Assembly (NCBI RefSeq): GCF_016595235.1
Contig: NZ_JAENHL010000007.1
Location: 248,001-312,000 of the forward strand
Direction of reading: 5' to 3'
Source of the DNA: Taklimakanibacter albus
GTDB lineage: Bacteria; Pseudomonadota; Alphaproteobacteria; Rhizobiales; Aestuariivirgaceae
DNA: 64,000 nucleotides
Shown here: one piece after another, positions 33,205 to 42,712 of the stretch
How the letters are laid out: each line of letters opens with the position of its first letter
How positions within the stretch are numbered: the stretch's first letter is position 1
Program-made: the position numbers and the translations under genes
The notes under the pieces: model-generated
The model's input: the letters and a program-made list of their open reading frames with translations, nothing else
Database searches by the model: none
Told to the model about the DNA's origin: nothing

Positions 33205-34116
33205 TCACCGCTTCGGCAGCCATTTCTTCGCGATGCGGCAGACCATAGTGTAGGCCGGATCATAGACATTGCCCACATCATAGCGCACGACCTGGCCCAT
33301 CAGGTGGCTCGCGGCCTTGGGGGACAGACCGTAGTCGCTGGTCAGCCAGTTGAACATGTCGGTCGTCGCGTGCTGCAGCGCCTGGTCGAGCGGCCGTGCA
33401 TTGCCGATCGAATAGATGTCGTCGGCGCTCTCGCCGCGCGGCCACACGAGCGAACGGCCTTTCTCGACCGTGAGACGTATCTCGACCTCGAAGCAGGTCT
33501 CGATGCCCGTGCCGACGATTTCGCCATCGCCTTGCGTCGCATGGCAGTCGCCGACGAAGAAGAGAGCGCCCGGTACGGCGACCGGAAACCACACGGTGGC
33601 GCCGGGACCGAAGCCCCGATAGTCCATATTGCCGCCATTCTCCGCGCTGGTCGCGGTGGAAAAGGCCTGGCCGCCGGCCGGCGCCACGCCGAAGCAGCCG
33701 ATCATCGGTTCGAGCGGCAGGACGAAATCTTCGAGCCCCGGCACGGCGGGCTCGAGCGTGGCGGTCAGCCCCTGCCTGTCGATCCGCCAATTCGCCTTGT
33801 CCCGCGGCGGCAGGCCACGAACAAATTCCGGATCGACGACATTGCCGGCGAGCGCCGCGCGCGTCCACCCGGTCGCCCGGATCGGCGTCATGCGCAAAAT
33901 CTCGATCTTCAATGCATCACCGGGCTCAGCGCCGGTGACGAAGATCGGGCCGTTCATCGGATTGGGTTCGGGCGCGCGCTGCACGCCGTCCTTGTCGAAG
34001 CCATGCGCATCGATCGTTTCGGTGATCACAATATCACCTGAGGCGACCGTAAGGGCCGCCGGCAAGGTGCCCAGCACATTGTGCCACTGGGTGGCAGTAA
34101 AACGATGTGTTTTCAT
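33205..34116 (-). CDS. Acetamidase/formamidase family protein
   Basis: This 303-residue beta-rich enzyme belongs to the FmdA/AmdA family, which hydrolyses formamide or short amides to ammonia and the acid. Family segments include VTGAEPGDALKIEIL, IGCFGVAPAGG, NMDYRGFGPGATVWFPV and GDCHATQGDGEI. The start at 34116 (MKTHRF) matches the family N-terminus. No ribosome-binding site precedes it: the 38-base leader begins right after the CCA end of tRNA-Ile, so the gene may be transcribed together with the tRNA. Convergent with the TPR-like gene. Confidence 0.88.
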   Translation of the reverse strand: MKTHRFTATQWHNVLGTLPAALTVASGDIVITETIDAHGFDKDGVQRAPEPNPMNGPIFVTGAEPGDALKIEILRMTPIRATGWTRAALAGNVVDPEFVRGLPPRDKANWRIDRQGLTATLEPAVPGLEDFVLPLEPMIGCFGVAPAGGQAFSTATSAENGGNMDYRGFGPGATVWFPVAVPGALFFVGDCHATQGDGEIVGTGIETCFEVEIRLTVEKGRSLVWPRGESADDIYSIGNARPLDQALQHATTDMFNWLTSDYGLSPKAASHLMGQVVRYDVGNVYDPAYTMVCRIAKKWLPKR

Positions 34117-34154
34117 GATTTGAGGCGCAGCCCGAGTTTCACAGAAAGACATGT

Positions 34155-34230
34155 TGGTGGGCCCGGAGGGACTCGAACCCCCAACCAGACGGTTATGAGC
34201 CGTCAGCTCTAACCATTGAGCTACAGGCCC
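34155..34230 (-). tRNA. tRNA-Ile (CAU anticodon, lysidine type)
   Basis: The minus strand folds as a complete 76-nt tRNA: acceptor GGGCCTG paired with CGGGCCC (one G-U), D-arm GCTCAATGGTTAGAGC, anticodon loop CTCATAA with CAT, T-arm GGGGGTTCGAGTCCCTC, and an encoded CCA. The GGTTAGAGC and TCATAA context matches the minor tRNA-Ile whose CAU is modified to lysidine (reading AUA) better than elongator or initiator tRNA-Met. An annotation program may still call it Met. Confidence 0.93.
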
Positions 34231-34280
34231 CACCCGGCGCGCATGGCTACAGCAATTCGTTTCCTAATTCCAGCCTGACT

Positions 34281-37200
34281 TCAGAACTCCTGCTTGAGCT
34301 GGATTTCACCACCCCAGGCTTCGAAATCAGCACTGCCGAGCCCGTCATAGAAGCCGGAGGCCGAGAGTGACGATGAGCCTCCGCCGAACAGCGTGAAGCC
34401 GAGTTCACCCCGCCCGCGCAGGCCCTTGTCCTCGAGGCCCGGGCTTTCCGCTACGGTGGTCGCGGTGTTCTCCTGGGCGAAGGTCCAGATGCCTTCCAGC
34501 GTGACGAAAGGCTCGAGCCTGGTGAAGTCATTGAGCTCCATCTGGGTGCTCACGCGCGGACCGAAGGTGAAGGTGCCGGTCGACGTCTTGACGGAGGGGA
34601 TGTCGAAGCCGAGGCTGTCCTCGTACTCCTCGCTCTTCTCCTCGAAATAAGCGACCTCGGCCTTGGGCTGGATCGTGAGCCGGTCGAAATCGAAACGTCC
34701 GATGAGCGCGCCCGAGATCAGCCAGCGCGTCGCATCGACCTCGTCGTCATAGGTGCCGAAGGGCGACACGGTGTTATAGGACTGCCCCCAGGCGGCGCGG
34801 GCGTCGAAGAAGAAGTTCTCCGACAGGCGCGCCGTCAGATAAGGCCCGATCATATAGCCGAAACCGTCCATCTCGGCATCGTCCTCGCCCTCCAGGTCGG
34901 TCCAGTCGAGCTGGCCACCGAGCCCCAGGAGCAGGCCCGGCGTCACCAGATAATCGGCGCCGGCATGCAGGATGGCGAAATTGCCGTCACCGCCTTCCGC
35001 ATTGAAGCGGGCGAACTTGCCTTCGACCCAGATATCGAAGGGATTGAGCGGCGCGTCGTTGTTGCGGTCGGCATAGAGTCCGTCGAAACGAAGCCCCTGC
35101 TCATCTTCACTCCGGTCGTCCTTCGCCATGGCGCGGCGCAGGCTGTAGCTGAAAGTGGCATCGCGCTCGGTGAAGCGCAGGCCGAAAGGCAGCATGTCGC
35201 CGCCGAAGCTCATGCCGAAGCCCGACACGCCACCCTGCCCCGAATAATTGCCGGTCAGCCGTTCGATGCGGCGGGTGGACTCCGGCCCGTTGGTGAGGAT
35301 CAGCTGCGAGCGTGCTTCCAGAAGCTGGCCGATGAGCCCGGTCGTCTTGCTGATATCGGAGGCCGACAGCGTGCAGGTGACCTGGACGCCCGACACGACG
35401 GTGATGCTGCCGCTGCGCGTCTTGGGATCGATTGTGCTCACCCCGTCGCTGCAGGTCGCCTCGGCCACGTCGAAACTCTGCGGCACGCTGAAGGAAATCG
35501 GGAAGGTGCCGGGATTGACGCCGATGGCGCCCGATGAGCCGCTGCCCGATGTGGTGCTGACCGAGAAATTGAGCGGCGTCTCGGGTGAGGAGAAGTTGAA
35601 GGTGCCGTCGACCGTCGTGTTGATGACCATCGTCACGCGGCCCTGCGCGCGCTGCACCACCGTGACGGTGAAACTGTCGGTCGTCTCATTGCCGGCGACA
35701 TCGCGCGCGACATAGGTGTTCACCGTCGGTCCCAGCGGGAAGGTTGCGCCGCTGGCTAATCCGGAGGTCTGGGTGATGGTGACGCCTGGGATATTGTCGG
35801 TCGCGGTCGGCCCGCTCCAGGTCACCATCTTGCCCGTCAAAGGCGGGTCGACCTCGACGGTGATATCGTCCGGGAATGTGTCGAAGACCGGCGGCGTGTC
35901 GTCATGGGCCGTCAGCGTGTAGCTCTCAGCGCTGCTGGAGAACGGACCGCCATCGCCGACCGGCGTGGCGTCCGTCGCCCTGACCGTGAAACTGAATGCA
36001 CCGGTCTGGGTGACAGTGCCGGACAGGACACCGTCTTCGCTGAAGCTCAGGCCCGTGGGCAAAGTGCCGGTCAGCGTGAACTTATGCGGGGTCTGCCCGC
36101 CCGTCGCGGTGAAGGTCTGGCTGAAGGCGGCGCTGGAATAAGCATTGAGCGCGCTGCCCGGTGTCGGACCGGTCACGGTCACCGTCGGATCGGTGACGGC
36201 GAGCGAATAGGACACGGCAGCGCTTTCGAAGGGACCGCCGTCGATGGCGGGTGTGCTGTCGGAGACGATGATGTCGAAACTGTAGTTACCGGCGGCATTG
36301 GGCGTGCCGGACAGGACGCCGGCGGTCGAGAGCGTCATGCCGGGAGGTGCGGATGAGCCGGCGGCGAAGGCGAAGACATGCGCGCCATTGCCGCCGCTGG
36401 CGGTGAAACTCTGGCTATAGGCGACGCCTGTCGTCGCCGCTGCGGGAAGTGCACCCGCTGCCGGACCCGTGATCACGATGGTGGGGTTGGTCACTTCGAG
36501 CGTGTAGGTGACAGCGGTGCTGGCGAACGGACCGCCATCGCCGGCGGGCGTGCTGTCCGAGGCGATGATGTCGAAGCTGTAGTTACCGGCGGCATTGGGC
36601 GTGCCGGACAGGACGCCGGCGACCGAGAGCGTCATGCCGGGCGGCGCTGATGAGCCCGAGGCAATGGCGAATGTATGAGAGCCATTGCCGCCCGTCGCGC
36701 CGAAGCTCTGGCTATAGGCGGTGCCGGTCGTCGCCGCCGGCAGCGCGCCCGCCGCCGGTGAATTGATGGCGACGGTGGGATCGGTGACTTCGAGCGTGTA
36801 GGTCACCGCGACGCTGGCGAACGGACCGCCGTCGCCGACGGGCGTGCCGTCCGTGGCGATGATGTCGAAGCTGTAGCTCCCCGCCGCATTGGGCGTGCCG
36901 GACAGGACGCCGGCGGCCGAGAGCGTCATGCCGGGAGGCGCCGATGAGCCCGGCACAAAAGCGAATGTATGAGAGCCATTGCCCCCGCTCGCGGTGAAGC
37001 TCTGGCTGTAAGCGGAGCCCGTCGCCGCCGCCGGCAGCGCGCCCGCCGCCGGCGCGCTGATCGCAACGACCGGATCAATGACGGTCAGTGTGTAAGCCAC
37101 GGAAGCGCCGGTAAAGGGGCCGCCCATGCCGGGCGCGGTTCCATCGCTCGGCGTGACCAGGAAACTGTAGGTGCCCGCCTCGTTTGGGGTGCCGGACAGC

Positions 37201-39737
37201 ACACCGCCCGGCGAAAGCGACAGTCCAGGCGGCAGGCCGGCGAGGACCACGAAACTATGCGTGCCGGTGCCACCGCTCGCGGTGAAGCTCTCGCTGTAGG
37301 CAGTGCCGGTCGTCGCCGCCGGCAGCGCGCCTGCCGCGGGCGAGGTGATCGCCACCGTCGGTGCGCCGATGGTGATCAGATAGGCCTGAGCCCCGGTCGC
37401 GCCATAGACGTCGGTGGCGGTGATGATGAAGCTGAACGGACCGACCGCGGCCGGTGTGCCGGTTATCGCACCGGTGTCCGGATCGAGATCGAGCCCATCC
37501 GGCAGATTCCCGCTGATAAGCTCGAATTCATAAGGCGCGGTGCCGAGTGAAGCGATGATGGTCGATGAATATGGTGTAGTCGCCGCCTCGCCGGTCGTGG
37601 CGATCGCCGACAGAGTGAGCGTCGGCGGCGTCACGGTGATCGACACCGTGGCTGGCGTCGAGGTGCCGGTTACATTGGTCGCGGTATAGGTAAAGCTGTC
37701 CGCGCCGGAATAGCCGGCCGTCGGCGTATAGGTGATCGACGTCCCGACCGCCGTTGCCGTCCCATGCGCCGCTGTCCCGGCCGCGACACTGGCCGGCGCT
37801 CCCCCGGTGATGTTGAGCGTGATCGCATTGTTGGCGCTGTTCGCCGCCACCGTGGCGCTGACATCGTTGGCGATCGGCGCCGCCGGATTGACGGTGATCG
37901 AGACCGTCGCCGGCGCCGAGGTGCCACCGGCATTGGTCGCCGTGTAGGTGAAGCTGTCCGGCCCGAAATAGCCGGCCGTCGGCGTGTAGGTGATCGATGT
38001 GCCGCTGGCGGTGGCGGTGCCGTTGCTGGCCTGCGTTCCAACGGCAACGCTGGTGGGAACACCACCAGTGATGCTGAGGGTGATCGGATTATTGGAGCTG
38101 TTGAAGGCCACGGCGGGCGCGGTAACTGCATTGGCCACAGGCGGCGGCGGGTTGACGGTGACCGTCACCGTGGCCGGCGCCGAGGTGCCGTCCGCATTGG
38201 TGGCGGTATAGGTGAAGCTGTCGGGGCCGAAATAACCGCTGGTCGGCGTATAAGTGATCGATGTGCCGGAGGCGGTGGCGGTGCCGTGGCTCGCTTGCGT
38301 TGCAACCGCAACGCTGGCGGGCGTGCCCCCGGTGATGCTGAGCGTGATCGGATTGCTGGTGCTGTTGTACGCCACCGTCGCGCTGACCGCGCCAGCGATC
38401 GGCGGATTGGGCGCCACGGTGGTGACCGAATAAGTACGGTCGCCGGTATAGGGACCGTCGCCGGTGCTCGAATCCTGAGCCGTCACCGTGAAACTGGACG
38501 CTCCCGCGCCGGTCGGTGTGCCGGAGATCACCCCACTGCTCGGATCGATCGAGAGGCCGGCCGGCAAATCACCAGGCGGGACACTATAGGTATAGGGGCC
38601 GGTGCCGCCGCTCGCCGTCACTGTCCGGCTGTAGGGAATGCCTGTCACCGGATTGGGCAAGGTCGACGGATTGACCGTGATGGTCGGCGGGCTGACTGTG
38701 ATGGTCACCGTGGCGGGCGCCGAGGTGCCGGCGCTATTGGTCGCCGTATAGGTGAAGCTGTCGGGGCCGCCATATCCCGCATGAGGCGTATAGGTGATCG
38801 TGGTGCCGACGGCGGTCGCCGTGCCATGGGTCGCCTGTGTGCCAACCGCGACAGTCTGCGGCGTCCCCACGGTGATGTTGAGCGTGATCGGATTATTCGT
38901 ACTGCCATAACCAACCGTCGCCGCCACCGGATTGGCGACCGGTTGCTGGGGAGCGATTGTGATCGAATAGGCGCGTGAGATACGGAGCTTGCCGTCGGGC
39001 GGTGTCGTGCCGGTCGAGCTGTCGGCTGCTTCGATGGTGAAGTTATAGGTGCCCGCCATGGTCGGCGTGCCCGACAGCTGGGCGGTGCTCGACGTGCCGG
39101 TGGGCGAGGTGACCGTGCCCAGCGACAGGCCCGGCGGCAAGGTGCCCGAGGAAACGGTGAAGGCATAAGGCGAAGCGCTGCCGGACGCGGTGAGTGTGAC
39201 GGCCGGATAGGCCGTGGCGACAGTCCCTCCCGCAAGCGCGCCAGCGGCCGGCGTCATCGACAGTGTCGGAGGACCAACCGTCACTGTGACCGTGGCCAGA
39301 CGGTTATTGGCGACATTGCAGCCGATATTGTCGTTGCAGAACCATACTGTGAAGGTGTCGGTGCCGGAGAAATTTGCTGCCGGTGTATAGGTGAGCGTGT
39401 CATCCGCGGTGTTGACCGCCGTCACATACGAGCCGCCTCCCTGCGTCGTTCCCCTCTGGGTATAGGGCGAAAAACCTGAACTCGGCGAACCGGGATGCAA
39501 TATATAGTTCGTATCGCAAGCTGAGAACTCGTCGAAGTTCTCCGTCATGCTCATCACATGATTATACGCCGCAGAATTATAGGGAACGCTGAAATCGATG
39601 CTGCAGGTGGCCTGCGCCTGTGCTTCGCGCGGTACGATCAATGCGGAAATGCCGAGAAGCGCCGAAAGGAGAAGCCGGATCGCTGTCAGCCGACGCCTCG
39701 CATAGCCACGCGCCGCCGCTCGTTGCGGTATCCCCAT
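34281..39737 (-). CDS. Large autotransporter adhesin with Ig-like repeats
   Basis: This 1818-residue surface protein has a long signal peptide (about 1-42, ending REAQAQA), a unique N-terminal domain, then alternating Ig-like folds. One type carries ITYTP..GYFGPDSFTYTATN (five copies). The other is a putative-Ig type with LPPGLSL..GVLSGTP (several copies, four to five nearly identical near 35.9-37.4 kb). A HYR-like domain follows (PPVFDTFPDDITVEV). Residues about 1550-1818 form an autotransporter beta-barrel ending in Phe (IQLKQEF), the outer-membrane insertion signal. The repeats form a stalk on the cell surface, and adhesion to hosts or other cells is the likely job. The start is supported by GAGAGGG upstream. 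Confidence 0.88.
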   Translation of the reverse strand: MGIPQRAAARGYARRRLTAIRLLLSALLGISALIVPREAQAQATCSIDFSVPYNSAAYNHVMSMTENFDEFSACDTNYILHPGSPSSGFSPYTQRGTTQGGGSYVTAVNTADDTLTYTPAANFSGTDTFTVWFCNDNIGCNVANNRLATVTVTVGPPTLSMTPAAGALAGGTVATAYPAVTLTASGSASPYAFTVSSGTLPPGLSLGTVTSPTGTSSTAQLSGTPTMAGTYNFTIEAADSSTGTTPPDGKLRISRAYSITIAPQQPVANPVAATVGYGSTNNPITLNITVGTPQTVAVGTQATHGTATAVGTTITYTPHAGYGGPDSFTYTATNSAGTSAPATVTITVSPPTITVNPSTLPNPVTGIPYSRTVTASGGTGPYTYSVPPGDLPAGLSIDPSSGVISGTPTGAGASSFTVTAQDSSTGDGPYTGDRTYSVTTVAPNPPIAGAVSATVAYNSTSNPITLSITGGTPASVAVATQASHGTATASGTSITYTPTSGYFGPDSFTYTATNADGTSAPATVTVTVNPPPPVANAVTAPAVAFNSSNNPITLSITGGVPTSVAVGTQASNGTATASGTSITYTPTAGYFGPDSFTYTATNAGGTSAPATVSITVNPAAPIANDVSATVAANSANNAITLNITGGAPASVAAGTAAHGTATAVGTSITYTPTAGYSGADSFTYTATNVTGTSTPATVSITVTPPTLTLSAIATTGEAATTPYSSTIIASLGTAPYEFELISGNLPDGLDLDPDTGAITGTPAAVGPFSFIITATDVYGATGAQAYLITIGAPTVAITSPAAGALPAATTGTAYSESFTASGGTGTHSFVVLAGLPPGLSLSPGGVLSGTPNEAGTYSFLVTPSDGTAPGMGGPFTGASVAYTLTVIDPVVAISAPAAGALPAAATGSAYSQSFTASGGNGSHTFAFVPGSSAPPGMTLSAAGVLSGTPNAAGSYSFDIIATDGTPVGDGGPFASVAVTYTLEVTDPTVAINSPAAGALPAATTGTAYSQSFGATGGNGSHTFAIASGSSAPPGMTLSVAGVLSGTPNAAGNYSFDIIASDSTPAGDGGPFASTAVTYTLEVTNPTIVITGPAAGALPAAATTGVAYSQSFTASGGNGAHVFAFAAGSSAPPGMTLSTAGVLSGTPNAAGNYSFDIIVSDSTPAIDGGPFESAAVSYSLAVTDPTVTVTGPTPGSALNAYSSAAFSQTFTATGGQTPHKFTLTGTLPTGLSFSEDGVLSGTVTQTGAFSFTVRATDATPVGDGGPFSSSAESYTLTAHDDTPPVFDTFPDDITVEVDPPLTGKMVTWSGPTATDNIPGVTITQTSGLASGATFPLGPTVNTYVARDVAGNETTDSFTVTVVQRAQGRVTMVINTTVDGTFNFSSPETPLNFSVSTTSGSGSSGAIGVNPGTFPISFSVPQSFDVAEATCSDGVSTIDPKTRSGSITVVSGVQVTCTLSASDISKTTGLIGQLLEARSQLILTNGPESTRRIERLTGNYSGQGGVSGFGMSFGGDMLPFGLRFTERDATFSYSLRRAMAKDDRSEDEQGLRFDGLYADRNNDAPLNPFDIWVEGKFARFNAEGGDGNFAILHAGADYLVTPGLLLGLGGQLDWTDLEGEDDAEMDGFGYMIGPYLTARLSENFFFDARAAWGQSYNTVSPFGTYDDEVDATRWLISGALIGRFDFDRLTIQPKAEVAYFEEKSEEYEDSLGFDIPSVKTSTGTFTFGPRVSTQMELNDFTRLEPFVTLEGIWTFAQENTATTVAESPGLEDKGLRGRGELGFTLFGGGSSSLSASGFYDGLGSADFEAWGGEIQLKQEF

Positions 39738-39757
39738 CTGCCCGTCCCTCTCACCGT

Positions 39758-39779
39758 GTAAGTCAGTATAGTGACTTAC
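39758..39779 (-). promoter_or_regulatory. Operator-like palindrome at the adhesin promoter
   Basis: GTAAGTCA-GTATAG-TGACTTAC is a perfect 8-bp inverted repeat 21 bases upstream of the adhesin ATG. On the minus strand its centre reads CTATAC, giving a good -10 (TATACT) inside the palindrome, so a bound protein would block the promoter. The half-site TAAGTCAGT recurs on the minus strand upstream of the IclR gene (near 53120-53112), which may be chance. Confidence 0.45.
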
Positions 39780-39801
39780 TTAACGTGAGTCCGCAACAAA
39801 A

Positions 39802-41490
39802 TCAGACGGCGGGTTGCGCCTTCGCAACACTCAACTGAACATTGCCGAGCCGGCCGGCAAAAGGCGCCTTGAGGGGATCGAGCTTGCGGCCCAGGATCGC
39901 GTCGGCGAGCTTTTCCGCCACCATCATCACCGGCACATTGGTATTGCCGGTGGTGACACTCGGAAAAACCGAGGCATCGATGACACGCAGCCCCTCGACC
40001 CCCTGCAGCCGACCATCGGAATCAACCACCGATTGCGCATTTTCCTTGGGTCCCATGCGGCAAGTACCGGACGGATGGAAGCCGCTGGTGCCAGTATTGC
40101 GACAGAATTCCAGCACGGCCTCATCCGAGGTCGTATCGGGACCGGGCCTGAGCTCTTCCCCCCGCACCCCATCAAAGGCCCTTTGCGCAACAATGTTGCG
40201 CGCAATTCTGACACAGGTGATCGCCTTCTGCCGGTCGAACTCGGTCGAGAGATAGTTGAAGGTGATGTGGGGCGCCGCCAACGGGTCCGCCGAGGGGATT
40301 TCGACCTGCCCCCGGCTCTTCGGCCGCTGGTGGCAGATGGCGATGGAGAAACCCGCGGGAGACGGCTGCGGCACATAGCCGGTCGCCGTCTGGAACGGCA
40401 TGAATTGCATCTCGGTATCGGGATAGCCGAGCGCGGCCTCGCTGCGGACGAAGGCCACAGCCTCGTCATGATTGGATTCGCCCAGGCCCTTGCGCGTCAG
40501 CATCCAGCGCAGGCCGATCAACGCCTTGCTGAGCTTGGTGAGCCGCGGATTGAGCGACGCCGCCGGCGGACAGGTCCAGCACAGATAGAATTCGAGATGA
40601 TCCTGCAGATTGCGCCCGACACCCGGCAGCTCATGCACGAGCGCGATGCCGGCCTTGCGCAGGGCCTCGCCCGGACCGATGCCGGAGCGCAGCAGGATCT
40701 GCGGGCTGTTGAAGGCGCCGGCCGACAGGATGACCTCGCGCCGGGCGCGCGCCTCCTTGCGAAGCCCCCTCTGGATATAGGCGACACCGCGGGCGCGCCC
40801 CTCTTCCACCAGCACCTTGTCAGCGGTCGCTTCGGTGATGATGCTGAGATTCTTGCGGCCGCGCACCGGACGCAGATAGGCCCAGGACGTGCTCGCCCTG
40901 ATCCCATCGTCGGTATTGCGGTCAAAGAGGCCGAAGCCCTCCTGCTGAGGACCGTTGATGTCGGCCGTCCGCGGATAGCCTGCCTGCTCGCCCGCCGCCA
41001 GAAACGTGTTGTAGGACGAGAAGCTCAACGGCCCATTGCGCACCTTCACGGGACCGGAACGGCCGCGATAGAGATCATCGCCGCCCTCGAAACTCTCGAG
41101 CCTTTTGAAATAGGGCAGCACGTCCGCATAGGACCAGCCCGCCGCCCCTTCGCTCACCCAGCGCTCATAGTCATTGGGATTGCCGCGCGTATAACACATG
41201 CCGTTGATCGAGGACGAACCGCCCAGGATCTTGCCGCGCGGATGAAACACCTGCCGGCCGTTAAGATAGGGCTCGGGCTCGGAATTATAGAGGTAATTGT
41301 ATTTGGCGCGCTCGAAATTGATGCCCATCGCGGCAGGCATCCTGACCGTCCAGTCGCTGTCGCGGTCGGCCGGCCCCGCTTCGAGCAGCAGCACCCTCAG
41401 CTTCGGATCGGCCGACAGGCGATTGGCGACGATTGCCCCCGCCGAGCCCCCACCCACGATGATGTAGTCGAATTCCGCCGGGCTCGTCAC
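39802..41490 (-). CDS. GMC-family FAD-dependent oxidoreductase (choline dehydrogenase-like)
   Basis: This flavoprotein of 562 residues oxidises an alcohol to an aldehyde. The start is GTG at 41490, with GAGGAAC upstream. Motifs: FAD dinucleotide fold IIVGGGSAGAIVANRL (about residues 10-25), GGSSSINGM, GAFNSPQILLRSGIG, catalytic His in GFHPSGTCRMG and Asn/His-type pair in TTGNTNVPVMMVAEK. The GESNHDEAVAFVRS loop resembles alphaproteobacterial BetA, but that alone does not prove choline as substrate. It is the last gene of the IclR-linked operon and could feed the aldehyde dehydrogenase at 48642-50072. Confidence 0.88.
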   Translation of the reverse strand: MTSPAEFDYIIVGGGSAGAIVANRLSADPKLRVLLLEAGPADRDSDWTVRMPAAMGINFERAKYNYLYNSEPEPYLNGRQVFHPRGKILGGSSSINGMCYTRGNPNDYERWVSEGAAGWSYADVLPYFKRLESFEGGDDLYRGRSGPVKVRNGPLSFSSYNTFLAAGEQAGYPRTADINGPQQEGFGLFDRNTDDGIRASTSWAYLRPVRGRKNLSIITEATADKVLVEEGRARGVAYIQRGLRKEARARREVILSAGAFNSPQILLRSGIGPGEALRKAGIALVHELPGVGRNLQDHLEFYLCWTCPPAASLNPRLTKLSKALIGLRWMLTRKGLGESNHDEAVAFVRSEAALGYPDTEMQFMPFQTATGYVPQPSPAGFSIAICHQRPKSRGQVEIPSADPLAAPHITFNYLSTEFDRQKAITCVRIARNIVAQRAFDGVRGEELRPGPDTTSDEAVLEFCRNTGTSGFHPSGTCRMGPKENAQSVVDSDGRLQGVEGLRVIDASVFPSVTTGNTNVPVMMVAEKLADAILGRKLDPLKAPFAGRLGNVQLSVAKAQPAV

Positions 41491-41513
41491 AGAAGATGTT
41501 CCTCAACAAAAAC

Positions 41514-41544
41514 ATACCCTCACCCCCAACGGGGGAGAGGGTAT
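41514..41544. repeat. Hairpin between receptor and GMC genes
   Basis: ATACCCTC-A-CCCCC-AAC-GGGGG-A-GAGGGTAT forms two stacked stems (8 and 5 bp) with a single A-A mismatch. It lies in the 58-base gap between the receptor gene stop and the GMC gene start. Half of the same sequence (CCCTCACCCCCT) recurs near 51992, indicating a dispersed repeat. It may stabilise receptor mRNA or attenuate transcription of the GMC gene. Confidence 0.5.
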
Positions 41545-41548
41545 CGGA

Positions 41549-42676
41549 TCAAATCCCCGCCTTCACTTCCTCGAACATGGCATTGACCTTGGCGTTGACC
41601 TCGGGCGCGAACTCCTCATAGAAGCGCCCGCCCTGCAGCACCTTGTCGGGATTATCGATGCCGAGCTCCTCGAGCCGGCTGGTATCGGTGATCGCATAGG
41701 CTTTCGCATTGGGCGAGCCATAGCCGAATTTGTCGATCAGGACCTTGCCGCTTTCGGCCGAGATGAAGGCGTCGATATAGGCGAGCGCCTCCTCCTCCGA
41801 GCCCGGCCCGCCCTTGACGCGCACCGTGACGTCGACCCAGCTGAGCCGCCCCTCTTTCGGCGTCATATAGCCGACATCGACGCCTTGGCTCTTGAGCGTC
41901 GAATAGGAGCTGTTCCAGCCATAGGCGGCGACGATCTCGCCCGACGCCATGGCCTGTTGCATATCGGTTTCGTTGGTCCAGTAGAAGCGCAGCAACGGCC
42001 GCTGCTCGACCAGCTTGGCGCGGATCTTGGCCAGATCGTCATCCGACATATTGTAGGGATCGGCGATACCGAGCACGAGGGCGGCCACCACGGTCACCGA
42101 ATCCATGCCATCGCGCTGGGCCAGACGGCCGCTATATTTGGGATCCCACAGGATGTTCCAGCTCTGGTTCTCGACATATTCGGGCGCCAGATCGCGGCGA
42201 TAGATCACCGAGCTGTTGCCCCAGGCCGCCGGCACCGCCACCACGTCCTCACCGACCTTCATGCCCCTGAGCGTTTTCAACTGTGGGAAGACATCCGCGT
42301 AATTCGGAAGTTTTGAGACATCAATGGGCGCGAGCAGTCCGGCATCATGGAAGCGCTTGAGGACGGCGCTGCCCGGCTGCGCCAGCGTCGGAAGTGCACC
42401 GGCGCGCATGCGCTGCAGCGCTTCCTCATTGTCCGCGAACAGCTGGACCGCCGGCGAGCCGCCATAGGTTTCCGTGAATTTCTTATGCAGATCGGGCGAC
42501 GAATAGGCCTCCCAGGTGGCGATCGAGATCGACGGCGCCGCCGCGGCGGGACGAATATAAGGCAGCGTCAGCACACCGACGCCCACCGCCATCAACGCCT
42601 TGTGGATGTCGCGCCGGGTGAAAGCCTTTTTGGTAAGCCCGTCCTTGAATTCGGAGAGTTCGATTTTCCTGGTCAT
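41549..42676 (-). CDS. Pot-type ABC transporter, periplasmic substrate-binding protein
   Basis: This receptor of the third Pot-type importer has 375 residues. The start at 42676 is chosen because GAGGG lies upstream and a promoter occupies the region where an earlier TTG would start. The N-terminus holds FTRRDIHKAL, a twin-arginine motif, then GVGVLTLPYIRPAAA. The mature part starts ISIATWEAY. It is related to the receptor at 209-1330 (shared VPAAWGNSSVIYR-type segment). It has its own promoter (42713-42742), which fits the need for excess receptor. Confidence 0.91.
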   Translation of the reverse strand: MTRKIELSEFKDGLTKKAFTRRDIHKALMAVGVGVLTLPYIRPAAAAPSISIATWEAYSSPDLHKKFTETYGGSPAVQLFADNEEALQRMRAGALPTLAQPGSAVLKRFHDAGLLAPIDVSKLPNYADVFPQLKTLRGMKVGEDVVAVPAAWGNSSVIYRRDLAPEYVENQSWNILWDPKYSGRLAQRDGMDSVTVVAALVLGIADPYNMSDDDLAKIRAKLVEQRPLLRFYWTNETDMQQAMASGEIVAAYGWNSSYSTLKSQGVDVGYMTPKEGRLSWVDVTVRVKGGPGSEEEALAYIDAFISAESGKVLIDKFGYGSPNAKAYAITDTSRLEELGIDNPDKVLQGGRFYEEFAPEVNAKVNAMFEEVKAGI

Positions 42677-42712
42677 TTCTGCCCTCTTTCTGGGTCGTTT
42701 CCCTGACAATCT

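Noticed and set aside
34155-34230. tRNA-Ile as an integration site for an island containing the AT-rich TPR-like gene
   Set aside because: No duplicated tRNA 3' end (att site), integrase or phage gene is present nearby.
35900-38900. Regular repeats considered as a CRISPR or satellite array
   Set aside because: They lie inside one long reading frame and encode Ig-like domains. Periods of about 250-300 bases are whole multiples of codons.
39814-41586. A 590-codon open frame on the plus strand, antisense to the GMC oxidoreductase
   Set aside because: It has no recognisable domain, is rich in Arg/His/Gly as expected from the complement of a high-GC gene, and the opposite strand encodes a clear GMC enzyme with all motifs.
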